Source: Maniola hyperantus (Eukaryota; Arthropoda; Insecta; Lepidoptera; Nymphalidae). From it: a DNA stretch of 64,000 nt. The notes under the pieces are model-generated. The model was not told the DNA's origin. It saw only the letters and a list, made by a program, of their open reading frames with translations, and searched no databases. A program made the translations under genes and the position numbers. Location of the stretch: positions 3,348,001 to 3,412,000 of the forward strand of contig NC_048561.1 in assembly GCF_902806685.2 (NCBI RefSeq), written 5' to 3'. This document shows positions 28,534 to 39,317 of this stretch, piece by piece (positions within the stretch are counted from its first letter, which is position 1; the number at the start of each line of letters is the position of its first letter).

Positions 28534-30861
28534 ATGGAAATTGATGAAGAAAAGCTTATTTATTTAGTGCAAATGTACGACTGCCTATACAATATCAAAT
28601 CAAGGCATTACAGCGATAAACAAATGAAAAATAACGCTTGGCAAAAAGTGGGCGCTGAAATGAATATGTCTGGTAAGTATGTATTTGTTTAATTATTTTT
28701 ATTTGAAAATTAAAATAAACCATTTTTTTAAAATTTTAATTAAAATGAAAAAAAAACTTTTAATTGTTGCGATGTCGTCCGCAAATTCTAGAACTCGTTA
28801 GTTTACATACGGCGCAGTCTTTTGTAAAACTTCACACCATTTTGTTGTTAAATCTATTTAACTACGGGAAATCATTTCGTTTTGCCAAGAAACGGCACCA
28901 CAAGAATTAAAATAAGTCTTAAATTTATCTCTTATAGAGATAGCATTTTCTCGGGAAACAGAATCCGCTTGAAGATTTTGTAATATACTATTTATTGGCA
29001 CTGTTTCAATTATGTTTTCAAATATTTCATCATTTCTTAGGTAATTATGTAAACAAGTGCACGCTAGTATCATAATGTCCAGGTATTTGGGTTGCATTCT
29101 AATTCTCTTTTGGAAAACCTCAAATTTTTGTGTTAGTATTCCGAAACTGCTCTCTACAATACGTCTTGCACGGCTTAGGCGATAGTTAAATATTTTCTTC
29201 TCGACGTCTGTCGACATTTGGCTTCCAGGAAAAGGTCTCATTATGTGTTCATGTAGCGGGAAAGCCTCATCTCCAACAAATACATGTGGCAATGCTTCTG
29301 TCGTACCTGGCAAACATTTACTAGGTGGTATATCCAGTGTATTATTATTCAATAATTGTCCTAATCTGGAGCTGCTTAAAATGCCACTATCACTATTGCG
29401 ACCGTATGCTCCAATATCGACTACAACGAATCGGTAATTTGCATCAGCTATGGCTAATAAAACTACACTGAAATATTTTTTGTAGTTATAAAATTGACTG
29501 CCGCTGTTCCAAGGTGCTCTTATATTAACATGTTTGCCATCTATGGCTCCTATACAGTTAGGAAAATTCCATTGAGTTTCAAATTCTTTTGCTAGTTTGG
29601 TCCATAGCTGAGCTGTCGGTTTTGGCATAACACGCGGCCGTAAACACTTCCATATCGCAGAGCAAGTTTCGTGAACAATTAGAAGTACAGTACTATATCC
29701 CATTCGATACTCGTGAGCTAGCGCTTTGAAACTGATAGCAGTAGTTAAAAATCTGAAACAAAATATAATTATTATCATCAGATATAGTTACACATATCGA
29801 TAAATCAAGAGTAACAGCCCCGGTAGTTTGTCTACTTTTATCCGTGTGTATATATTATTATCTAGATTATTGTTACCATCATGAAAAATTAAAATCCATA
29901 AAAACATAACAAGATTGTTATATTAATAATTATATTATTACCATTTTCAGTGGAGAATTGCCAAAAGTCTTGGAAGAAATTACGAGATAGTTATAGAAAG
30001 GGCATTTCATTAAGAGAGAGTAGAAGTGGGTCAGCTAGAACAGTGGAACGCCCATTAAAATTTGAAAAAGAATTAGAATTCATAAAACCCTTCATGAAAA
30101 GCAGGAAACAAATTTCAAATTTAACGAGTTCGCCAGAAGATTCAGATATTACCACAGATGGCGAATATCAGTCTATGTCACCAAGACCGCAGTCGCAGCT
30201 ATTACCGTCACCACGGCCACAGTCGCAGCTGTCAAACCAGACCTCTTCATCCAACGAACAGCCTCTCAAAATGTCAAATTTATTGTTCAAACAATATATT
30301 GAAGGAAAGCAAATAGAACATGACCCAACCATTAGTTTTTTCTTAACCATGGGCCGAACTGTGAAAACAATGCCTAAAAATATTCAAGCCAAATTAAAGG
30401 GCGAAATTTTCCGCCTTATAAATGAAACGGAAATAAGACTTGCCGATGACACCGGTGATAAAATGACACGAGATACAGCTGAATTCAACTTATCTGCCAC
30501 AGGAAATAATACAACCATGCCATCTTCTTCAAATTATCCATTGGAAACAACCAGTATCAGTCCTAGATCTGTGACAGAAAATTACAATGAAACAAACATT
30601 CCAACCACATCCTTTTCATACACACCATCCAAAATACCGTCTACTTCAACAAGTTATCAAGAAACGAACACAGAAAATATCTACGAGACAAACTCCCCAC
30701 TTCCGATTTATTCAACCTTAACTTCCAGATCTAGTTCATTCGACCCACCTCCATCGCCTTATATACCACAGGCTATGTCGAAATCACAACAAAGATCCTC
30801 TGATTCTGTATTGCGTGAAGAGGATTCCGAAACCAATATCGATACGACATTTGACTATTAA
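28534..30861 (+). CDS. Harbinger 4 MADF/BESS protein, exons 28534-28672 and 29951-30861
   Basis: Exon 1 encodes the MADF start (MEIDEEKLIYLVQMYDCLYN, then NNAWQKVGAEMNMS). It ends at GTAAGT. Exon 2 starts after TTTTCAG at 29950, and joining gives MSVENCQKSWKKLRDSYRKG, the MADF recognition part, in frame. A Ser/Pro-rich region follows (PRPQSQLLPSPRPQSQL). Then a BESS-type motif (ISFFLTMGRTVKTMPKNIQ, AKLKGEIFRLINE) and a Thr/Ser-rich tail complete the protein. The joined length is 1,050 nt, giving 349 residues. The catalytic exon of the transposase gene lies inside the intron on the other strand. Confidence 0.85.
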
Positions 30862-31321
30862 AGAACTGTTGCCTTAAAACTATTTTAAAACTATTTTTTA
30901 TTCTTTAAAACTATTTTATTTTTTTGTTAGAATAGTGTATTTGAACAATAAATAACAATACAATTGAACCATATACTTTTTATTTACTAACTTACCTGAG
31001 GCAGACTGACAGTCTTTCTTCAGCGGAAATAGCCAATCTATAATTGGTATTTTGTTTTTGAATATGTGGCCTGAGAATTTCCAACAAACTTTCAAATTTG
31101 TCATAGTTCATTTTATAATAGTCATAATAAATGCTAGGATACAGATGTAAATTTGTGCAAAATGTTTGAAATTGGCCAAACAAACGTCTTTTCTTCCACA
31201 GGTCGTGTACCCAAATATTTCTTTTTCTTTTAAATCTTTCCCTCCTTATCTCTTCGGCCTCTTCCTCTTCTGCTTCAATTATATGTGCAATAATAATTAA
31301 ATCCAAAATACCCATTTTCAC
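28858..31321 (-). CDS. Harbinger 4 DDE transposase, exons 31321-30996 and 29752-28858
   Basis: Exon 1 encodes an acidic then basic N-terminus (EAEEEEAEEIRRERFKRKRN, IWVHDLWKKRRLFGQF, NYDKFESLLEILRPHIQ). It ends in CTCAG before GTAAGT. Exon 2 begins after TTTCAG and joins as VCLR-FLTTAISFK in phase, giving 406 residues. Catalytic landmarks are NCIGAIDGKHVNIRAPW, VDIGAYGRNSDSGIL, VFVGDEAFPLHEHIMRPF, and SRARRIVESSFGILTQKFEV. No disabling changes are seen. The layout near the right terminal repeat suggests transcription from that end. Confidence 0.87.
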
Positions 31322-31636
31322 TGCTTAAACACAAGTTTACTCCAGTTTTGTTGGAAGTGAACTGCGCATAGGGGAGCGACCCGTGAATTCATCCCGCGAC
31401 CTCTCGAGCATTCCAGCGACTTCTCGAGCATTCCAGCGACTTCTCGAGCAGTCGCGGGAATCCGCGCGCCTTCTTTATCGAGCGGGTCGCTGCGCTTCGC
31501 TGCCCTTCGCCGCTCTTTCGGTGTGAGTTGAGCCTTAGGGTTGTCACAAAGGAAAGAGTTTTTTGTTAATTATTGTTACTGAGATATCGTAACTTTACAT
31601 TTTGTTAATTTTTATAGACATAAAAATTTGGGGCGG

Positions 31637-31857
31637 TGTGATGTAGGGAGCTGCTGACGCTAGCAGTTCGCCACACGGGGCATATTTTGTAGAACTAGCG
31701 TGAGCAGTTTAGTTGCTCCCTGCCCGCCGAAGTAACTGGTCCTTTGCTATTTAGTTTGTTCACAGTATTCATTGTATTTTATGTTGTAACATTGTAACTT
31801 TAATAAATCCGTAATTAATTGGTGAACTTTGTGTTATTGAACCCGATATACTGAACA
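31637..31857 (+). repeat. Possible solo LTR
   Basis: A purine run (TTTGGGGCGG) precedes TGTGATGTAGGG. The segment contains a polyadenylation-like AATAAA at about 31802 and ends in CTGAACA, giving a TG...CA unit of 221 bp. No partner copy was seen, so this is tentative. Confidence 0.4.
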
Positions 31858-31994
31858 GGACACGGCGCTATCTATCGGTAAGATATTTCCTAGAAGAAAT
31901 ACCTAGGGGCAGGTAATTAATCGATAACCAATAGGTAAAAAAAGTAGACATACAATAATGGCTTTCATCAAAGCAAATTTCTTTTGAAACAAAT

Positions 31995-32300
31995 GAAAAA
32001 AAAGTCCAACTGTTGGAAAAGGTGAAAAATGTTAAAACTCAGTACCAATCATACGTGATTGATGAGATGGCAAAAGCAGTTGGTGTGGAGGTATTGAGGT
32101 TACCTCCATACCACCGCGAATTGAATCCCATCGAACTAGTGTGGGCTGACGTCAAGGGGTATGTGGCCAAGAAAAACACTACATTTAAAATGGCAGATGT
32201 TAAAAAGCTGTTGCAGGAGGCATTAGGTAACATTTCAGCTGAAAAATGGCAAAAGTCACGTAAGAAAAGAGGAATTGAAATTAGGCAGTATAGATCATAA
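31995..32300 (+). pseudogene. Tc1/mariner-type transposase, C-terminal fragment
   Basis: The frame reads VLRLPPYHRELNPIELVWAD, then VKGYVAKKNTTFKMADVKKL. This is the third catalytic block of a DDE_3 transposase (L-P-P-Y-x-x-x-L-N-P-I-E-x-x-W), with the Glu in NPIE. The first two catalytic residues and the DNA-binding domain are missing. Confidence 0.75.
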
Positions 32301-32583
32301 TGTAGACAAAACTGTAGATTTTTTCGTTATAACTGTGACAGGCGAGACTCGACGGAAAGTTGTTACTCCGATACAGAGAAATCGGATTGCGCCCTTATTG
32401 TGTTGTAAAAATAAAACGATTATACTAACATAGTTATTAGGCATTGTCTATACTAACAAAATATACTAACATAGTTTTTTAAGCATTGTCTATACTAACA
32501 AAATATAGGTCTCTGTTGCCTTAATAAAGAATTTATTTATTTATTTATTATAACAGAATGGATTCCACAATACAACACTAACG

Positions 32584-32731
32584 CTGAAATCTGATAGAGC
32601 GCACTTTGACTTTGCTCAGTCAGACTTAAGTTAGACTTAAAACGAGACAGATTTATGTGTGCTCTGTCTCGTTTTAACTCTGTCTTAAGTCTAAGCAACA
32701 TCAGAGTGCGCTCTATAGATCTCACCTTAAG
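32584..32731. mobile_element. Foldback MITE (about 150 bp)
   Basis: The left half (GATAGAGCGCACTTTGAC ... CTTAAAACGAGACAGA) pairs with the right half (TCTGTCTCGTTTTAAC ... TCAGAGTGCGCTCTATAG) across an 11-base centre. There is no coding content, and the target duplication is unclear. Confidence 0.65.
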
Positions 32732-32762
32732 AGGAAGTGAGATAGACAACTGATGACAAAAA

Positions 32763-32960
32763 AGGTTGCAGGAGTACTGCGGGTAAGAACTGCTGGTGAT
32801 AGGCAGGAGTGGAAGACGTTGGAGGAGGCCTGTGTCTACAGATCACATTACTTTGGAACCACCGGACAGATATGCGTATTGCATACATACTATACTAATT
32901 GTTTGTAAGATATTGTAAATCAGTAATAAAGGCTTAGTATTAAATACACAAGCCTTTACT
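32763..32960 (+). pseudogene. RTE-clade LINE 3' end fragment
   Basis: The frame reads RVRTAGDRQEWKTLEEACVY, which matches the C-terminal D-R-x-x-W-x-x-x-E-E-A block of RTE-type proteins (compare the end of the protein at 53.4-56.3 kb). An AATAAA-like signal follows near 32926. Confidence 0.5.
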
Positions 32961-32972
32961 CAATAATATAAA

Positions 32973-33154
32973 AATGAATCACTAAATGTGTTGCTCATCG
33001 CAAATCTCGAGAACAGCTGAACCGATTTCGCTTATTCTTTTTTCATAATATTCCTTGAAGTACGAGGATGGTTCTTACAGAGAGAAAAATTTAATTCAAC
33101 CTCCCCCTCAATTTTCTAAACTCCACCCGAGCGAAGCCGGGGCAGGTCAGCTAG
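32973..33154 (+). mobile_element. Helitron-like 3' end
   Basis: The segment ends CGAGCGAAGCCGGGGCAGGTCAGCTAG at 33128-33154, in two parts CGAGCGAAGCCGG and GGCAGGTCAGCTAG. A GC-rich hairpin a short distance before CTAG is the usual Helitron 3' terminus. The 5' limit is uncertain. Confidence 0.45.
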
Positions 33155-33589
33155 AATAAGAACTTAAGTGAGAATGAGTTCTATTTACCTATTCCAAGTT
33201 ACAATGAAGACCTATATCTAGAGAAAAATATGAAGATCTGCAAGTGTTGAAAAACTTTTGATTGGCCATTTTTTCAAATTATCCTAAATGTTGATGACCC
33301 ACTTCTTTTCCTGTACCCTTCATTTGTATTGTAGTATTATTCAGCCACAGTTAAGCTTATTTCAAACTACTATATTGACTGGACTATAATATAATTTACA
33401 TCCCAGTTTGAAATAAGCTTGACTAACTTCACTCATAATTTAAACTTAACCAATAATACATTTAGGTACATGGTGAAGTTAGCAGATATCAAATTGTGCA
33501 TTTGAGCAGGGTATTAGAACTTCAAAAGTTCAAACTATGTTGACGGACACTAGAAAGTACAACATGCTTTGAGTTTGAGCTGGTCATAT

Positions 33590-33720
33590 CTCCAAGTACC
33601 TAGATAGACACCATCAACCCATTGCCGGCGCACTACTGAGAATGGATCTCTCAGAATGAGTTTTTATGACCATAATATACTCTAGCCAGGTGCAGATTGG
33701 CAGACATATGGACAACAGCA
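33590..33720 (-). repeat. Degenerate SINE fragment
   Basis: CATCAACCCATTGCCGGCGC, CTCTCAGAATGAG and GCAGATTGGCAGAC correspond to the 3' half of the SINE at 38541-38820 in reverse orientation, heavily diverged and without the tRNA-like head. Confidence 0.55.
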
Positions 33721-34639
33721 GAAACAAAATAAGCCAGCTGGTAAACCAATGTGGGCTGACCAAAGAAAAGATGGTCTGAAGTTGTTGATAGATAAAAGTT
33801 GAAGACACGGCTTATGGAACCATTAACTTTTTGTACAAAACCTGTGTTCCATTAATCATAGTTTTTGTTAGACACATCACAAACAATCAAATATGTAATT
33901 GAAAAACTTAAGAAAATTATAGAATTGTCAGCAAATAAGTAGCAAATTGATTAATACCACGCGGACGAAGCCGCGGGTAAAATCCAACTTCAGTACAATA
34001 TGGACATATTGCAGTGTTTGAAGAATCTATTTTATTGAAAGACCAAATCAAGTTTAATACTTACAGTAATTTAAAAATGGTTTTACCTTTTTTGTAAGAT
34101 TCATCACATTGTTCTGAGTTTTACACATTGAAAGAAACTTGAAAGTTCATAAAATGGCTGTAAGAAACTCAGACGTGAGAAACGAGAATGCTGAGATGAT
34201 TTTTTTAACTAATTTTACGGCTCTGGGTTCTAGCCTCTGAGATGAAAGAATAGAAAACAACAAAGAGTATATACCTCTAATCACTACGAAACAATTTTTG
34301 CCAATATTTGGCGGTGGTTGGCTTACGGATCTGGGTTCTAGTCTTTTTGATTGAGTCTTGACTGCTGAATGGACTGCTACCAAAGAGTATGTATTACATT
34401 AACTGCATCAGTGCTACCACTTACGATTTTGGTTTTACCCTAGTTTCTGTAAAATTAAGCAAAAAATTATTTGATATACCCTGGTTGGGGCGCATTTCAC
34501 GTTGTTATTTTAACAACATTATTTTACGTGTAAATAATATCCATCGCGATCCAAAATCTCAAATCTTGTGACGTGTTGTGTGGAAGATATTTGGTTAATA
34601 TATTTAAAAAAAAATACTTATTTCCTTGACAAATAATGG
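33721..34639. other. No recognisable gene
   Basis: AT-rich. A Helitron-like scrap (CACGCGGACGAAGCCGCGGG) lies at about 33959-33978. The phrase CTGGGTTCTAG occurs at 34224, 34331 and again at 35991 in similar contexts, suggesting a decayed dispersed repeat. Confidence 0.4.
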
Positions 34640-34790
34640 GGCCGATTCTCTTTGCACACAATGTCTAAATTAAAAGCTCTAAATCTAGTGCTATCCTTTT
34701 CCACACGCAACATTATGAAAGGGATAGCAATAGATTTAGACGTGCCATTCTAGTTTAGTTTAGAGATTGTGTACAAGGGAATCAGCCACA
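34640..34790. mobile_element. MITE with GATTCTCTTTGCACACAATG termini
   Basis: The left end GGCCGATTCTCTTTGCACAC pairs with the complement of the right end (GTGTACAAGGGAATCAGCC). An interrupted relative is present at 39318-39505. The length is about 150 bp with no coding content. Confidence 0.65.
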
Positions 34791-34944
34791 ATGAATACCC
34801 AGTACCTAACGTATTAAAGTAGGCTGTTATTTATTCCTATATTTCCAAAAAAAAATAATCCACCCTTCCTTCTAGAAAGCATTTTAAAACCTATCGTAAC
34901 CCCTTTGAATTTTACCCCAAATTACCATAAATCTGTCAACATTA

Positions 34945-35256
34945 AGCGCAATACACATTGAGCCTGCCGGCCCGCCGACATAATATGTCGGCAACTTTTT
35001 GTCGGCGGTCTAGTTGGCGTTTTCACTTATTACAAGTCGGAAAATTTGGTCGGCGGCATGTCGGCGGCTTGAGATAAGAAATTTATTTGGCAGTCAGTTA
35101 TTGCTGCGTGTCGATGCCGGGCAACTGAGCGCAGGCGTACCCAAGCCGCCAACATGTCGGCGGCGCATGTTGCCGACATGATTCTTTTCATACAGGCCGC
35201 CGGGTTGTGTCGCCGGGCTTTGTCAGCGGCCCGGCGGGCTCAATGTGTATTGCGCT
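34945..35256. mobile_element. PIF/Harbinger-type MITE (312 bp, TTA target duplication)
   Basis: Terminal inverted repeats begin AGCGCAATACACATTGAGCC at 34945 and close with its complement at 35256. They are flanked by TTA at 34942-34944 and 35257-35259. The inside is GC-rich with repeated GTCGGCGGC-type motifs on both strands, comparable to the subterminal arrays of the large Harbinger elements. There is no coding region. Confidence 0.85.
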
Positions 35257-35259
35257 TTA

Positions 35260-36236
35260 AATAACGCCCCAACCCGTACCCAATATTTTAAGTCATTTCC
35301 CCTTAAAATAGGGTAAAAAAAAATTGGAAACACTTTACTACATATGCAACCGTATGCAACCTCAGTCAACTCATTTTTTTTTCAACTGCCTTAAAGGCAG
35401 GCTCTGGATTCTTGCTTTTTGAGCCTACATCTTGTCTACCGTCATACCAAGGAGGCAAGAAGTCAATGTGCAAGCCGCATGGATCACGAATCTCAAATTT
35501 TACAATGCGACAAGGCTCTTTTGGCGCGTGGCGTGTCCCAAATTGGAACTAAAGCTGCCGAGTAAGTGTCACGCTGTAGTGACAATCTACTTTGATCGTA
35601 GATAGAGTAATAAAGGTAGATGCAGGAACGTTTGCTTTCTCATTCGCACTAAAAAGAGAGCACAGACGCAGCTAACCTATTTTTTGTCCCTTATCGTGTA
35701 ACTCGTTTTTTTCAAGAAGTTACAAAACAAACTTTGAGAATTCGTGGCGTAATTGTATTTCTCATGAGTTATTTACTTCTTTTCACATAAAAAACGTTTA
35801 ATACAAATAATGTTGATCGGTTAATACAAATATTGACTACTAAACAATGGTAATGATTGTCGTGTTATTCATCGTTACGTCGTACTATCGCTATCTCATA
35901 CGCGGTCACACAGTACTTAAATCTACCTATTATTCTATCTACGACTTTGAAGTTTGATAGATCTTTTTTTTTAAACTGATTTTACGACTCTGGGTTCTAG
36001 ACTTTTTTTGACAGATCATTATTCCCCTACTAAAAAAAAAATTACCACGGAGTTTATACACGACACGACACAAGCACGCCTAGCGCCACTGCGGATTTTC
36101 TATGGCGGGATTTTTAAAATTGTAGAATTATAAGTACCTACCTAAATACCTTCATACTACCTAATCTACCTATATAGACAGGTATTATTATAATGTAGGT
36201 AACTGGTACATATACTTCGATTAATTTGATGAATTT
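35260..36236. other. No recognisable gene
   Basis: AT-rich spacer with no open frame of interest and no clear repeat ends. Confidence 0.4.
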
Positions 36237-36309
36237 GATTTGTCGATATTTCGACCCAGTTGCATGGGTCGTGGTCACGGCGCCGCGCCGGGACGAAATA
36301 TCGACAAAT
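36237..36309. repeat. Short inverted repeat with GC-rich centre
   Basis: ATTTGTCGATATTTCG (36237-36252) is the exact complement of 36294-36309. The 41-base centre contains GGTCACGGCGCCGCGCCGG. Confidence 0.8.
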
Positions 36310-36845
36310 CAAAACTTATGTTAAAATTTCTATTGCCACTGACTCGCTTCCCTCGGTCAACTAAGCCTCTGCTGTCCGTCTGTCCGTCTGCCTGTCTATC
36401 AGCAGGCCCCTTCTTGTTCGCAAGGCGGGCAGTGCGATTTGTGAAATATCCCATTGGATGTTAGCTGCCTAGAGCACTGCAGAGACGTACTATGCTCTCT
36501 TTGCGTGTTCTTTGCACTTACGCCTTTATGATGGACAATGTAAGCGACAGGTCGAAATGGCTTTTACTTATTGTAATTTCATGTCAAAAATACGATTTTA
36601 GTCCTTATTTTAATGGATGGAATTAATAAATTAACCCATAGAGTTAAAACGGCGCGCGAAGTCACTTTGTACGGTTTTGTATACCTATTTATTTATTTAT
36701 TTAGACAAATCGAAAAGTGAACAATTTACACCACACTTTTAGACCAAAGCACTAGATAAAAAGCCGAGACTGGTGTTGGCAGTTTGCAGCCCAAATAGAC
36801 CGTAGTCTGTGCTAGGGCTGACAAAGTTCATCGACCTCATTCATA

Positions 36846-36960
36846 CTATATTATATTATATTATATTATATTATATTATATTATATTATATTATATTATA
36901 TTATATTATATTATATTATATTATATTATATTATATATTATATTATATTATATTATATGT
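36846..36960. repeat. TTATA microsatellite
   Basis: About twenty tandem copies of the pentamer TTATA/ATATT, with one irregularity near 36932. Confidence 0.95.
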
Positions 36961-36984
36961 TATATATATTTTTTTTTTAATACA

Positions 36985-37562
36985 ATAAAACTTAAAGCTA
37001 GCCTTATCTAATAATTACTATATAAATCATGACCGCGTGGAATGGTGCCAAGAATACTGGCTGCATTTCCGCGCTGGACAGCCAGGCTGATCCGTTGCGC
37101 AAAAAATGAGCCAGCCCTTCTGTCACCAGTTGAGGCTATTAATCGCGGTGAAATGTCTCGTAAAAAATTTTTAGCACTAAGACTCCATGGCCCCAGGGTC
37201 TCCACGGCAAACGGCACAAAAATGTAACTCTCTATAAGAGAGGCATACTTGCGCCGCTTGCCGTTTTCAGCTGTTTCTGCTGCGGCTCCCGGTCTTGATG
37301 CTGTCTTCCTGATATGACACGGGGCCAATGTGTCAACGCAAGTTGCGTCCCACATTAGCGCCCGTCCCCGTTCCCAGGGAACCAGCGTCAATCCATCAGG
37401 TCTCTTGCCATCATCCCGACTAATCCCTGCCGGCTCAATGAGCGCAGGAATATTTATGGTGGCAAGAGCTCTTTTAATTGTATCGTTAAGAGAGCCATGC
37501 CTAAACAGCCTACCGGAGCTCCTTTGGCAAGAGAGTCCGTGGATTCCAAATTTATCAACCAT
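36985..37562 (-). pseudogene. Retroelement C-terminal domain with a nuclease-like PDG...WD motif
   Basis: The 184-codon frame contains GLSCQRSSGRLFRHGSLNDT, KRPDGLTLVPWERGRALMWD followed by ATCVDT, KYASLIESYIFVPFAVETLG, and ISLAVQRGNAASILGTIPRG just before the stop. The PD...D-x-T spacing resembles the PD-(D/E)XK restriction-like endonuclease at the C-terminus of some non-LTR elements. A second, 5'-truncated copy sharing the same 3' end lies at 47572-47700, as expected for a LINE. The family was not named with certainty. The ATG at 37560 is probably internal to a longer protein, with the upstream part lost in AT-rich repeats. Confidence 0.5.
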
Positions 37563-37736
37563 ATATATAGTCTATATATATATGTGTTATATTATATTTA
37601 TACTATATTATAATATATATTCATACATTACTAAAACTATATTATATTTGGTGCAACAATAATTGTCAATGCATACGGAGTTTAGATATATAATGTAAAT
37701 AGATAGGATAAATTTTAATAAGTTAAAGCATTCGTT

Positions 37737-38018
37737 TCAACAGATCTTGTCATAAAGACTTTTAAAATTTTCAAAAGAGTTTTCTAGGAGAAATTTCTTT
37801 ATATAGAATTTAAGATTTTTCTTTAAGGATGGGCGCTGGGCACATAAAATCAGATTAGATACCTCCAGCGGAAGGTTATTGAATAGTTTTGGTGCCGCAA
37901 CTATAAAATGTCTACTCGAGAATCCAGACGTTCGTCGGGGAACTGAACATCTTAGTTTTCTTTGCCTAAGGTGACTGGGAGTTTGCTCGGTTGTGAAGTT
38001 GTCTATATATTTTGCCAT
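37737..38018 (-). pseudogene. LINE ORF2 C-terminal tail
   Basis: The frame reads HFIVAAPKLFNNLPLEVSNL with LKKNLKFYIKKFLL, the characteristic end of CR1/jockey-type LINE proteins (x-x-x-K-L-x-N-x-L-P-x-x-I). No reverse transcriptase precedes it, so this is a 5'-truncated copy. Confidence 0.6.
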
Positions 38019-38540
38019 ATAGGTACATTGTTATTCGCCAAATGAATATTTTTCTTGAGGTTGGTACTTTACTTAGCTTAAATAATTCTTCCGTAGGAAA
38101 TCGTCGATTCTTTTTTAATTTTTTAGATAATTATAATTTTTTCATGAAGATGCAAGTGACGTGTATAACATTCTATTTGAATTTAAGAAATATGTATTTT
38201 TTGACGACCTCGACGTGAAAATTTTGTTCGCTCGGGCATATCTTGTCATTTATATCGATGTGTATAAAGATCCTTTATAAGTGGGTACATATTGAAAATG
38301 TGTCCTTAAAATTTTCAGTATTCCGTCATTAGTCACTGGGAAATACTTATGTTGTTTTTTTGAACCTTAGGTAGGATAATATATATCTACCTAATAAAAA
38401 CTATTATCGCTTGACCCCTCTATATCGTTAATAGTGATGTACTTAGGTAACAATTCAATTTTAATTTATCGATAAAATGCTAAAAGCAACCCGTGATTAC
38501 CAGACCTACGTTATAATATTAGGCTAAGCTTTTACTGAGA
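38019..38540. other. No recognisable gene
   Basis: AT-rich. No supported features. Confidence 0.4.
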
Positions 38541-38820
38541 AGCTGTGATAGCCTAGTGGTTAGAACGTCCGCCTTCTAATCGGAGGTCGGGGGTTCGATC
38601 CCGGGCACGCACCTCCAACTTTTCGGAATTATGTGCGTTTTAAATAATTAAACATCGTGAGGAAACCTGCATGTCTGACAGTTCTCCATAATGTTCTCAA
38701 AGGTGTGTGAAGTCTACCAATCTGCATATGGCCAGCGTGGTAGACTATAGCCAAAACCGTCTCACTCTGAGAGGAAACCCTGCAGTGAGCCGGCGATGGG
38801 TTGATCATGATGATGATGCT
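38541..38820 (+). repeat. tRNA-derived SINE (plus orientation)
   Basis: The head has RNA polymerase III promoter boxes, with an A box TAGCCTAGTGGT at 38549-38560 and a B box GGTTCGATCCC at 38592-38602. An anticodon-loop-like CTTCTAATC suggests descent from a tRNA-Arg(UCU)-like gene. A body shared with 47064-47375 follows, and the end is a GAT trinucleotide run (ATGATGATGATG). It is a retroposon, not a functional tRNA. Confidence 0.85.
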
Positions 38821-39004
38821 GAGAAGCACCTGACGCCAGGCGTAGCACAGCACAGTATAGATTTTACATTGCAATGCAATTGGCAGACATAGGCTACGAG
38901 GCGTAATGCTGCGACGCAGGTGAATGACACGGACTCATTCTAGTTAGTACAAAGAATAGACGTTTCTGGTACTAATATATGAATTGTGCAACCAAATCCC
39001 ATCG

Positions 39005-39181
39005 GTGGTGTTCCTACTAGATTACAACATGGGGTTATTCAAGGGGCGGACCAACAAATTCCTAAAAGGCCGGCAACGTATCGGCAGTTCCTCTGGTGCT
39101 GCAAATGTTCATGGGCGGCGGTAATCACTTAAAATTAGGTGACCCGCCTGCTCGTTTGCTCGCTATCTCTATTAAAAAAAT
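39005..39181 (+). repeat. LINE 3' untranslated tail
   Basis: The segment contains GGGCGGCGGTAATCACTTAAAA, split as GGGCGGCGGTAATC and ACTTAAAATTAGGTGACC, then CGCCTGCTCGTTTGCTCGC and an A-rich end. This 3' tail is widespread in moth genomes. No coding part is present. Confidence 0.5.
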
Positions 39182-39317
39182 ATGAACCTTAGGTTGTAGT
39201 TGCTAAGATCGGTATCAGGTAGTATTCGGTGCACAAACAAATTGCTACACAAAACATTACAGTAAAAAGTGTGATTTTTGACATGTCTATTAATCCCTTG
39301 CCAAACAGTGCAGCTAA

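Larger units (their letters stand above)
28224..31535. mobile_element. PIF/Harbinger element 4 (3.3 kb, complete)
   Basis: Near-perfect terminal inverted repeats of about 25 bp run GGCTCAACTCACACCGAAAG on the left (from 28225) and its complement ending at 31534. The left flank is TTAA and the right flank TTA. The duplication can be read as TA around A...T termini, or as TAA/TTA around G...C termini. Subterminal motifs include CTCGAGCATTCC and GTCGCGGGAA. The right side has three successive TCTCGAGCA units at 31398-31450. The gene pair is again interlocked. Confidence 0.9.

Noticed and set aside
36846..36960. Origin or telomere-like element
   Set aside because: It is a simple TTATA microsatellite. 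It is not the TTAGG insect telomere repeat.
38541..38620. Functional tRNA gene
   Set aside because: The A and B boxes and tRNA-like head are followed by a long SINE body and trinucleotide tail, and the same unit recurs at 47064-47375.
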